DNA of 5,189 nt from positions 1-5,189 of the forward strand of contig JAITBV010000174.1 in assembly GCA_031283395.1 (NCBI GenBank), in the 5' to 3' direction. This document shows positions 1-5,003 of this stretch, piece after piece (positions within the stretch are counted from its first letter, which is position 1; the number at the start of each line of letters is the position of its first letter). The notes below the pieces were generated by a model. It did not search any database. It saw nothing but the letters and a program-made list of their open reading frames with translations, and was not told the origin of the DNA. A program made the position numbers and the translations under genes. Source of the DNA: Candidatus Adiutrix sp. (lineage in GTDB: Bacteria > Desulfobacterota > Desulfarculia > Adiutricales > Adiutricaceae).

Positions 1-864
1 GCCGTGGACGAGGCCTACCGCCACGGCTGCGATTTCAAAAACCTGGCCCTGAAACTCCTGGAGTACAGCCGCGGCCTGACCCTCTTGAAGGTGGACCGCA
101 ATAGCGCGGACCTCCTGAACCTCACCGAAACCGAGGCCGAGAGCCTGGCGGACGCGGCCGGCCGCCACAGCCTCGAGACCCTGCACCGCAATTTCGAAGC
201 CTGGCTGAAATTCCAGGGTGAAGCCGGCTTCAGCCCCCAGCCCCGCTGGCTTTTGGAGGCCCAGGTCATCCGCCTGGCGAGCCGGCCGGCCCTGGTGTCC
301 CTGGCCGACCTGGCGGCCCGCCTGGAGCGGCTCCTGGGCCGGAACCCGCCCCCGCGGGCGCCGATGGCGCCACCGCCGGCCCCGACGATTCCGGCGCAAA
401 CGGACCCGGCCCCTTCGGCCGCTCCATTGAAGCCGCCCCCGGCGGCGATACCTGCGGCATCGTCGGAGTCGCCGCCGATGGACTGGCCCGGGTTCCTGCG
501 CCGCTTCGCCCGGGAACTGGGCGGTTCGACCGGCCTCCTTAAGGGCGCCCAGGCCCGAAAGTGGGGGCCGGAGATCGTGGAAATAACCCTCAGCCCAGGA
601 GCCGGAGAGACGGCGGTCCGCCATCTGCTGGCCGCCCTCCCCCCTCTCTTGGAAAAGGTCTGGGACGGCCGCCGGCCGGAACTGATCATTGACGGCGGCC
701 AGGACCCCGGAATACTGCAGGCCCTTAAGGCCGCCCCGGACCTCCAGGCGCTCCAGGCCGCCCTCCCGGGCGAATTCATTGAATTCCGGCCGGGGGAATC
801 GGCGGTAACAACGGAGGACGACGAGGAGGGCGAGACCCTGGCGGAGGAACCGGCCGATGACTGA
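1..864 (+). CDS. dnaX: DNA polymerase III subunit gamma/tau, C-terminal part (5' end outside window)
   Basis: This is the 3' end of the clamp-loader subunit gene. Its product (tau/gamma) builds the pentameric loader that places the sliding clamp on DNA. The frame is open from base 1, so the GTG at base 4 is an internal Val codon and not a start; the ATPase domains lie upstream of the window. Numbering from the first codon, residues about 1-113 are helical and resemble the collar domain III of DnaX. The usual signature is there, with a 'DFKNLALKLLEYSRGLTLLK' helix near the start and a 'RWLLEAQVIRLA' helix at about 82-93. Residues about 115-158 form a Pro/Ala-rich flexible linker. Residues about 160-265 form a small C-terminal domain starting with 'DWPGFLRRF'. 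An acidic tail runs from about 271. A tau-type tail after the collar suggests the full-length form, but polymerase or DnaB binding cannot be read from sequence. The TGA stop lies 21 bases before ybaB, the classical neighbour, which supports the call. Confidence 0.9.
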   Translation, partial: AVDEAYRHGCDFKNLALKLLEYSRGLTLLKVDRNSADLLNLTETEAESLADAAGRHSLETLHRNFEAWLKFQGEAGFSPQPRWLLEAQVIRLASRPALVSLADLAARLERLLGRNPPPRAPMAPPPAPTIPAQTDPAPSAAPLKPPPAAIPAASSESPPMDWPGFLRRFARELGGSTGLLKGAQARKWGPEIVEITLSPGAGETAVRHLLAALPPLLEKVWDGRRPELIIDGGQDPGILQALKAAPDLQALQAALPGEFIEFRPGESAVTTEDDEEGETLAEEPADD

Positions 865-885
865 TGCCAAAATGGAGGGGACCTT

Positions 886-1209
886 ATGGCCATTGACTTG
901 AGCGCCATGGGCGACCTGGTCCGCCAGGCCCAGGAGATCCAGAAAAAAGTAGCGGAAAGACAGGCCCAACTGGCCGCCAAAACCGTCGAGGCCACGGTCG
1001 GAGGGGGCATGGTCACAGTGACTGCCAACGGCTCGGGCCTGCTTTCGGATATCCGCCTGGAGCGGGAAGTTATCGACCCCGAGGAAGCGGATATGCTGCG
1101 CGACCTTATCCTGGCCGCGGCCAACGAGGCCCTGCGCAAAGCCCAGGACCTGGCGGCCGAGGAGATGCGCCAGTTGACCGGCGGCCTGAAACTGCCAGGG
1201 ATGCCCTGA
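886..1209 (+). CDS. ybaB: YbaB/EbfC family nucleoid-associated protein
   Basis: This 107-aa protein is the usual length for the YbaB/EbfC family, small dimeric DNA-binding proteins of the nucleoid. Family signatures are clear. The N-terminal helix (about residues 6-32) is rich in Gln, Glu and Lys. The glycine strand segment 'VGGGMVTVTANG' lies at about 38-49. The 'EVIDPEEADMLRDLILAAAN' segment at about 61-80 is followed by 'EALRKAQDLAAEEMRQLTGG' at about 81-100, and the tail ends 'LPGMP', a common ending in the family. The start is the ATG at 886, preceded by GGAGG at 874-878 with seven bases between. Two ATGs just upstream (864 and 872) are out of frame. It lies 21 bases after dnaX and is probably cotranscribed with it. 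recR, the usual third gene of this set, does not follow. Confidence 0.95.
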   Translation: MAIDLSAMGDLVRQAQEIQKKVAERQAQLAAKTVEATVGGGMVTVTANGSGLLSDIRLEREVIDPEEADMLRDLILAAANEALRKAQDLAAEEMRQLTGGLKLPGMP

Positions 1210-1220
1210 GCGCCGTTTTT
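1179..1220 (+). terminator. Possible intrinsic terminator at the end of ybaB
   Basis: A GC-rich pair, CGGCG (1179-1183) and CGCCG (1211-1215), encloses a small perfect hairpin with CAGGG (1196-1200), loop ATG, and CCCTG (1204-1208). The outer arm is followed immediately by five T residues (1216-1220). The structure overlaps the last codons and stop of ybaB. The outer stem is only 5 bp and closes a large interior, so this is a weak or partial terminator at best. If active, it would separate dnaX-ybaB from the two small genes that follow. Confidence 0.3.
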
Positions 1221-1252
1221 GCTCCCGTCATTGTAAGGTCAAATAATAAGGC

Positions 1253-1258
1253 AGGAGG
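1253..1258 (+). promoter_or_regulatory. Strong ribosome binding site of the 30-aa ORF
   Basis: AGGAGG lies six bases before the ATG at 1265. It is a perfect Shine-Dalgarno core at near-ideal spacing, and it is the main reason to treat the very short ORF behind it as a translated gene. By comparison the large helicase gene downstream has no recognisable Shine-Dalgarno. Confidence 0.75.
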
Positions 1259-1264
1259 TTCACC

Positions 1265-1357
1265 ATGAAAAAACTCGTCCCCATCATCCTGGCGGCCAAG
1301 ACCATCGTTCTGGCCGTGTGGCTGGCCCGCAGGCACTTCCGGCCGGGAAGGGTTTGA
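1265..1357 (+). CDS. 30-aa single-span membrane peptide, function unknown
   Basis: This is a 30-codon ORF (ATG to TGA). It has two Lys after the start Met, a hydrophobic stretch 'LVPIILAAKTIVLAVWLA' at residues 4-21 interrupted only by Lys12, and a basic tail with 'RRHF' and further Arg residues. The layout fits a single transmembrane segment with positive residues on both sides. There is no lipobox and no clear signal-peptidase site. A perfect AGGAGG sits six bases upstream. The stop is three bases before the next gene's ATG, so the two are probably translationally coupled. Its GC content, about 61% by hand count, is closer to the resident genes than to the AT-rich gene that follows. I do not recognise a family. 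It could be a small membrane regulator or partner of the next protein, a type I toxin-like peptide, a leader ORF, or the leftover N-terminus of a decayed membrane protein. Nothing in sequence chooses between these. Confidence 0.55.
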   Translation: MKKLVPIILAAKTIVLAVWLARRHFRPGRV

Positions 1358-1360
1358 AAG

Positions 1361-1849
1361 ATGCCCGCAACCCCATTCTTCGATGAAAATGTCTGCGCGT
1401 ATATCAGCGAAAGGCTTAAACCGGCCGTCACGGGTTTATTTTCAGACCAGACCGGCGCACTGCCCGTTGATATAATTTCAGCGAAAGGGAAAGGCCTGAA
1501 GTCATACGTCTTTGCCGAAACGCATAAGAATGATCTGCCGGTGATGCTGCGGTGCTGCCAAGAAGAACTTAATAATTTAATGACCATCGGCCGCGCGCCT
1601 TCCTCCTACTATTTCGAGCGCGCCGCCCTCCTGGCCAGGAAAGAAAAGAACTTTGAACTTGAAGTAAAAATTTTTGAAATGTTAATAACGGCCTATGAAA
1701 TCTATGAAGAAGCATACAAAAAGCAAGGCCAGCCCACGCCGGCCAACACCTCTTATACGTCTGAGGAAATGAAAAAACGTCTGGCAACGGCCAGGGAACT
1801 TCTTGAACGGACACTGGGGCGAGGTCGACACAAGATATTGTGCTTTTAG
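1361..1849 (+). CDS. Hypothetical protein, 162 aa, AT-rich gene at the position usually held by recR
   Basis: I do not recognise this protein. It appears soluble, with no signal peptide or membrane span. Residues about 1-75 are mixed and include 'LPVDIISAKGKGLKSYVF' (about 34-51) and an adjacent cysteine pair (65-66). Residues about 82-121 look like a pair of amphipathic helices, with 'SSYYFERAALLARKEKNFEL' (81-100) leading into an acidic helix. That pattern resembles a single TPR-like hairpin, seen in many unrelated bacterial proteins. The C-terminus (134-162) is a further helix ending in a basic patch, 'RGRHK'. The ATG at 1361 is supported by AAGGG at 1348-1352 (eight-base spacing) and by coupling to the upstream 30-aa ORF. 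Composition is the oddity: sampled lines give about 40-52% GC, with codons such as TTA, AAT and ATA that the neighbours avoid. This suggests horizontal origin or relaxed selection. The ORF is intact and in frame throughout. Confidence 0.75.
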   Translation: MPATPFFDENVCAYISERLKPAVTGLFSDQTGALPVDIISAKGKGLKSYVFAETHKNDLPVMLRCCQEELNNLMTIGRAPSSYYFERAALLARKEKNFELEVKIFEMLITAYEIYEEAYKKQGQPTPANTSYTSEEMKKRLATARELLERTLGRGRHKILCF

Positions 1850-1888
1850 CTTAAAATTTTACTAATTTCATACAGTATATTGTGAAAT
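1829..1888 (+). promoter_or_regulatory. AT-rich region with paired quasi-palindromes before the helicase gene, possible operator/promoter
   Basis: Two related 12-bp quasi-palindromes occur here: ACAAGATATTGT (1830-1841) and ACAGTATATTGT (1872-1883). They match each other at 10 of 12 positions and share ATATTGTG as their right half. Their starts are 42 bp apart, about four helical turns. The first lies inside the last codons of the 162-aa gene (as CACAA-GATA-TTGTG). The second is flanked by ATTTCA (1865-1870) and TGAAAT (1883-1888), a perfect 6-bp inverted repeat. A perfect TAAAATTTTA palindrome sits between them (1852-1861). TATATT (1876-1881) could serve as a -10 box, but no good -35 is visible at 16-18 bp. 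The first palindrome, followed by CTTTT, might instead be a weak terminator. A regulatory role is inferred from position and symmetry only. Confidence 0.35.
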
Positions 1889-1898
1889 CTGCCCAAAA

Positions 1899-3791
1899 AT
1901 GAAAGAAACCCTGCAAGAACTCCTGGGCCCGGAGGGCCGCCTGGCCCGGCTCTGGCCCGCTTTCGAGCCCCGGCCGGGCCAGTTGCTGATGGCCCTGGAA
2001 GTGGGCCGGGCCTTTCAGGAGGACGACTTCGCCCTGGTCGAAGCCGGCACGGGCACGGGCAAGACCCTGGCCTATCTCCTGCCGGCCCTCCTGAGCGGTA
2101 AAAAAACCCTGGTCTCCACCGGCCTGAAAAACCTCCAGGACCAGATTTTTGAAAAAGACCTGCCCTTCATCCGCCGCTTCTTCGGCGAAGGCTTCCGCTC
2201 CGCCCGCCTCAAGGGCCGGGAGAACTATCTCTGCCTTCATTTCCTGAAAATAGCCCTGGCCCAGTCGAGCCTGTGGCCCACGGCCGAGGCGGCCGATCTC
2301 CAGCGGGTGGCCGACCAGGTTTCCTCTGCGACCGGCGGCGACCGGGCGGAATTCGCCTTTCTTTCGGAAAACAGCGGTCTGTGGGCTGAGATCTCCGCCC
2401 CGGCTGAACGCTGCCTGGGCCAGCGCTGCCCGGAATTCAAGGATTGTTTTCTGTGGCGGGCCCGGCGGGAGGCGGCGGCGGCCGACCTGGTGCTGGTCAA
2501 CCACCACCTCTTCATGGCCGATCTGGCCGTGCGGGCCGGCGGTTTCGGCGAAGTGCTGCCGGCCTGGGAAGCGGCCGTCTTTGACGAGGCCCACCTCCTG
2601 GAGGAGGCGGCCACCGGCTTTTTCGGCCGGGCGATAAACTCCGGCGCCCTGGTTTCCCTGGCCCGCGACCTGGGGCGGACCGCGGCCGGGCCCGCCAAAC
2701 CCCTGGCCGAGATCTTCGGCCGCCAGGCCGAGGCCCTGAGCCAGAGTTTCTGCCGTGAAAACAAAGAATTATGGTCCGAAGGCGACCAGGAAAACGGCCC
2801 GCTCCGGGATTTTCTCCTGAACTTCCACCACGACGCCCTGGCCCTGGCCCACCTTCTGAAGGCCCAGGACGGGGCCGACCCGGCCGCCCTGGCCGCCCGC
2901 CTTACGGCCGTCGGGGACGACCTATTGTTCATCGGCGAAGCCCGGAGCCGCGAATTCGTCTATCAGGCCGAGCGCCAGGGCCGCCGTCTGACCCTGTCCG
3001 CCCTGCCTCTGAAGGTCTCCCGCCACCTGGCCGAGACCCTCCTGAACACGGGCCGGACCCTGGTCTTCACCTCGGCCACCCTGAGCGCCGGGGGTGATTT
3101 CAGCTTCTTCAAGGACCGCCTGGGCCTGTGGCCGGAAATAGACGGCCTGATCGTCGATTCCCCCTTCGACTACCAAAACCGCACCCTGGCCTATATCCCG
3201 GGGCACCTGCCCGACCCCCGGTCGGCCGATTTCCCGGAAGCCATGGCCGCCGAAGTGGAAAAACTCCTGGCTATCAGCCGGGGCCGGGCCCTGGTGCTGT
3301 TCACTTCCCACAAGAACATGACTTACGCGGCCGGACGTTTAAGCGGCCGCCTGCCCTGGCCGGTCCTGGTCCAGGGCCAGATGGGCCGGGCGGCCATTCT
3401 GGACGAATTCACCCGCCTGACGGACAGCGTGCTCCTGGCCACCCACAGTTTCTGGCAGGGGGTGGACGTGCCCGGGGAAAGCCTGTCCGCGGTCATCATT
3501 GAAAAACTGCCCTTCCCCCGGCCTGACCAGCCCCTGGTCAAGGCCCGGGCCGCCCTCCTGGCCGAAGAAGGCGGCCGCCCCTTCTGGGATTATTTCATAC
3601 CTGCAGCGGCCCTGACCCTGAAACAGGGCCTGGGCCGCCTTCTGCGCCGGAGCCTGGACCAGGGCCTTCTGGCCATCCTGGACAGCCGCCTGCTCACAGC
3701 CAGCTACGGCCCCAAACTCCTCAAATCCCTGCCCCCGGCCCCCAGAACCTCGGACTTGGCGGAAGTGGCGGAATTTTTTAAAAATAAATAA
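1899..3791 (+). CDS. dinG: DinG/YoaA family ATP-dependent DNA helicase (XPD-like, Fe-S)
   Basis: This 630-aa superfamily 2 helicase belongs to the DinG/YoaA (XPD-like) family. The family unwinds DNA 5'-to-3' and acts on forks, D-loops, R-loops or damaged template in the cytoplasm. Motifs appear in order. 'FEPRPGQLLMA' (22-32) is the adenine-contacting region. Walker A is 'AGTGTGKT' (49-56). Four cysteines are spaced as in the 4Fe-4S pocket: Cys112 in 'GRENYLC', then Cys172, Cys177 and Cys183. 'VNHHLF' is at 200-205, DEAH at 229-232 and 'TSATL' at 391-395. 'ATHSFWQGVDVPGESL' (514-529) is motif V-like, and 'QGLGRLLRR' (576-584) carries the arginine finger. The length is closer to E. coli YoaA than to DinG, so the paralogue is uncertain. 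The ATG at 1899 has no clear Shine-Dalgarno, but an in-frame TAA at 1863 and no other upstream start fix it. The N-terminus aligns with the family from the first residues. No exonuclease domain is fused. Confidence 0.93.
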   Translation: MKETLQELLGPEGRLARLWPAFEPRPGQLLMALEVGRAFQEDDFALVEAGTGTGKTLAYLLPALLSGKKTLVSTGLKNLQDQIFEKDLPFIRRFFGEGFRSARLKGRENYLCLHFLKIALAQSSLWPTAEAADLQRVADQVSSATGGDRAEFAFLSENSGLWAEISAPAERCLGQRCPEFKDCFLWRARREAAAADLVLVNHHLFMADLAVRAGGFGEVLPAWEAAVFDEAHLLEEAATGFFGRAINSGALVSLARDLGRTAAGPAKPLAEIFGRQAEALSQSFCRENKELWSEGDQENGPLRDFLLNFHHDALALAHLLKAQDGADPAALAARLTAVGDDLLFIGEARSREFVYQAERQGRRLTLSALPLKVSRHLAETLLNTGRTLVFTSATLSAGGDFSFFKDRLGLWPEIDGLIVDSPFDYQNRTLAYIPGHLPDPRSADFPEAMAAEVEKLLAISRGRALVLFTSHKNMTYAAGRLSGRLPWPVLVQGQMGRAAILDEFTRLTDSVLLATHSFWQGVDVPGESLSAVIIEKLPFPRPDQPLVKARAALLAEEGGRPFWDYFIPAAALTLKQGLGRLLRRSLDQGLLAILDSRLLTASYGPKLLKSLPPAPRTSDLAEVAEFFKNK

Positions 3792-3803
3792 AAGCGAAGC
3801 TCC

Positions 3804-3832
3804 TTGACAAAGCCGGTTGTCATTATTATTTT
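3804..3832 (+). promoter_or_regulatory. Sigma-70-type promoter candidate for hrcA
   Basis: A perfect -35 hexamer TTGACA (3804-3809) is followed, after 17 bp, by TATTTT (3827-3832), which matches the -10 consensus at four of six positions. An overlapping TATTAT (3824-3829) matches better but leaves only a 14-bp spacer. The AT-rich -10 area stands out from the GC-rich surroundings. The predicted start of transcription, about 3839, leaves a short leader before the hrcA ribosome binding site. Sequence upstream is the helicase 3' end with no evident terminator, so read-through from the helicase gene is also possible. Confidence 0.55.
3805..3822. promoter_or_regulatory. 18-bp palindrome TGACAA-N6-TTGTCA overlapping the hrcA promoter
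   Basis: TGACAA (3805-3810) and TTGTCA (3817-3822) are perfect inverted arms separated by AGCCGG. The palindrome begins inside the -35 hexamer and fills the spacer, where a bound repressor would block polymerase. It is not the CIRCE element that HrcA usually binds (TTAGCACTC-N9-GAGTGCTAA), and I find no CIRCE-like pair anywhere near hrcA or grpE. It may be an operator for HrcA itself, with altered specificity, or for another repressor. As RNA it would form only a 6-bp hairpin with no T-run, so a terminator is unlikely. Confidence 0.45.
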
Positions 3833-3855
3833 CAGTAAGTTAAACCAGTGGCTTT

Positions 3856-3863
3856 GGAGGAGG
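3856..3863 (+). promoter_or_regulatory. Ribosome binding site that sets the hrcA start
   Basis: GGAGGAGG lies directly before the ATG at 3866, with five bases between the first GGAGG and the start codon. The in-frame GTG at 3848 lies upstream of this site and would place it inside the gene, so the ATG at 3866 is preferred. The resulting N-terminus, 'MKKTLSPRLRTIL', looks like other HrcA proteins. Confidence 0.8.
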
Positions 3864-3865
3864 GG

Positions 3866-4903
3866 ATGAAAAAGACTCTCTCCCCGCGCCTCAGGACGAT
3901 TTTAGAACTGGTGGTGCGCGATTACATAAAGACCGCCGAGCCGGTGGCCTCGGAGGCCCTGGTCAAGCGCCACGGCCTGAACCTGTCTTCGGCCACGGTG
4001 CGCAAGGTCCTGGCCCAACTGGAAGAAATGGGCCTCCTGGCCCAACCCCACTCCTCGTCCGGGCGGACCCCCACGGAAGCGGGCCTCCGGACCTACGTGC
4101 GGGAGATCCTGGCCGTGGGCCAGCTTTCCGAGGCCAACCGGGCCCTGATCGACCGGGAACTGGCCGGCGGCGCGCCCCGGGCCGAGGCGGTCTGCGCCCT
4201 CTGCTCCAAAGTCCTGTCCAATGTCACCCGGCACATGGGTGTGGTCTCCGGCCCCTGTCTGGAACTCCTTAAAAACCTGTATTTCGTGCGCCTGGGGCCC
4301 GGCGAGATCCTGGCCGTCATGGTCGGGGCCGGGGGCCTGATGCGCAACAAGGTCCTGACCGGCCAGGAAGACCTGAGCCAGGATGAATTGAACCAGGTCA
4401 ACCGCTATTTGGCCGAGGAGGTCCCGGGCCTTACCCTGGACGAAGTCCGCCTTAAGATAATCAAGGCCATGGGGGATGAAAAGAAGGCCTTTGACCGGCT
4501 TTACGAGCGGGCCTTCCGCCTGGCCCAGGCTTCGGCCGGGGCCGAAGACAATCAGGGCGAGGGGGATCTCTTCATGGAAGGCCGGGGAAATTTGCTTAAA
4601 TACCCGGAATTTTCCGAAACCGAGGCCATGCGGGCCCTCTTTACCGCCTTCGAGGACAAACACCGCCTCATGAACCTATTGAACGAAGTGGCCAAGGCCG
4701 GCCAGGTGCGCATCGTCCTGGGACGCGAGGCTGCGGCCGCGGCCTTGAGCGGCCTGGCCCTGGTGGCCTCGCCCTATACCCGGGGGGATCGCACCCTGGG
4801 GGCCCTGGGCATCATCGGCCCCCAGCGCCTGGATTATTCCGAAATCGTGCCGGTGGTGGATTATGCCGCCCGGGTGGTCAGCGGCATTTTGGAAAACAGT
4901 TGA
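3866..4903 (+). CDS. hrcA: Heat-inducible transcription repressor HrcA
   Basis: HrcA represses class I heat-shock genes (grpE-dnaK-dnaJ, groESL) and depends on GroEL for folding. From the ATG at 3866 the protein has 345 aa, normal for the family. Residues about 1-75 form the winged-helix DNA-binding domain, with 'SSATVRKVLAQLEEMGLLAQ' (41-60) as the helix-turn-helix and 'PHSSSGRTPTEAGLRTYV' (61-78) as the wing signature. The middle (about 80-265) holds the GAF-like and inserted dimerisation regions, ending in 'GRGNLLKYPEFSETEAMRAL' (239-258). The C-terminal part has 'ASPYTRGDRTLGALGIIGPQ' (301-320) followed by 'RLDY', where the common form is 'GPTRMDY'. In the recognition region the common 'SATIRNEM' pattern is here 'SATVRKVL', so the usual Asn is a Lys. 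It lies 74 bases after the helicase gene and 100 bases before grpE. The order hrcA-grpE supports the call. Confidence 0.96.
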   Translation: MKKTLSPRLRTILELVVRDYIKTAEPVASEALVKRHGLNLSSATVRKVLAQLEEMGLLAQPHSSSGRTPTEAGLRTYVREILAVGQLSEANRALIDRELAGGAPRAEAVCALCSKVLSNVTRHMGVVSGPCLELLKNLYFVRLGPGEILAVMVGAGGLMRNKVLTGQEDLSQDELNQVNRYLAEEVPGLTLDEVRLKIIKAMGDEKKAFDRLYERAFRLAQASAGAEDNQGEGDLFMEGRGNLLKYPEFSETEAMRALFTAFEDKHRLMNLLNEVAKAGQVRIVLGREAAAAALSGLALVASPYTRGDRTLGALGIIGPQRLDYSEIVPVVDYAARVVSGILENS

Positions 4904-4911
4904 CCGCGCCT

Positions 4912-4918
4912 CTTGAAA
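4912..4918 (+). promoter_or_regulatory. Weak sigma-32-like -35 element upstream of grpE
   Basis: CTTGAAA at 4912-4918 matches the heat-shock sigma factor -35 consensus. However, no CCCCAT-like -10 sequence occurs 11-15 bases downstream. Read as a sigma-70 -35 (TTGAAA), the only -10 at 17 bp is TAAGTT (4936-4941), which is poor. It is listed because grpE often has its own heat-shock promoter, but half a match is weak support and the gene may simply be cotranscribed with hrcA. Confidence 0.2.
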
Positions 4919-4952
4919 AAGTCCCTGACCGAACTTAAGTTTGTATCAACCG

Positions 4953-4975
4953 GAGAACAGGGCCCCCCTGCTCTC
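4953..4975 (+). other. Strong RNA hairpin between hrcA and grpE
   Basis: GAGAACAGGG (4953-4962) pairs with CCCTGCTCTC (4966-4975) around a CCC loop. This gives nine pairs out of ten with a single A/C mismatch at 4957/4971. It is the most stable local structure in the intergenic region. It is followed by AAGGGCCACG, not a T-run, so it is not a canonical intrinsic terminator. It ends 18 bases before the grpE ribosome binding site GGAG (4994-4997). It may be an mRNA processing or stability element, a partial attenuator, or part of a temperature-sensitive leader. The role is inferred. Confidence 0.5.
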
Positions 4976-5003
4976 AAGGGCCACGATTTGAACGGAGCCG
5001 CCG

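Noticed and set aside
31..40. A-run in dnaX as a programmed frameshift site
   Set aside because: It is only five A residues followed by C, with no AAAAAAG-type slippery heptamer. It also lies in the collar domain, and I see no associated stem supporting frameshifting.
768..796. Repeated GAATTC with flanking CCGGG-like bases in the dnaX 3' end
   Set aside because: It is explained by the coding sequence (Glu-Phe repeated in 'GEFIEF') and has no regulatory context.
15..1139. Long open frame (374 codons) on the minus strand opposite dnaX and ybaB
   Set aside because: Its translation is low-complexity Arg/Ser/Ala-rich, it spans two clear plus-strand genes, and it has no ribosome binding site or family pattern. 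It is a GC-rich antisense shadow.
1219..1247. Possible promoter TTGCTC-N17-AATAAT before the 30-aa ORF
   Set aside because: The predicted transcription start would fall inside the AGGAGG ribosome binding site, and both hexamers are poor matches.
1228..1587. Minus-strand open frame of 119 codons across the 30-aa ORF and the unknown gene
   Set aside because: It has no ribosome binding site, and the plus-strand pair has AGGAGG and tight coupling. The plus-strand reading is better supported, although the 162-aa gene itself lacks a family match.
1851..2594. Minus-strand open frame of 247 codons opposite the helicase N-terminal half
   Set aside because: It lies antisense to a helicase with full motif support, and the translation is Gly/Gln/Ala-rich with no recognisable domain.
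3848..3865. Upstream GTG start for hrcA
   Set aside because: Using it would place the strong GGAGGAGG site inside the coding region. The ATG at 3866 has ideal spacing and a typical HrcA N-terminus.
3902..4663. Minus-strand open frame of 253 codons opposite hrcA
   Set aside because: It mirrors the codon bias of hrcA, and its Gly/Gln/His-rich translation has no family signature.
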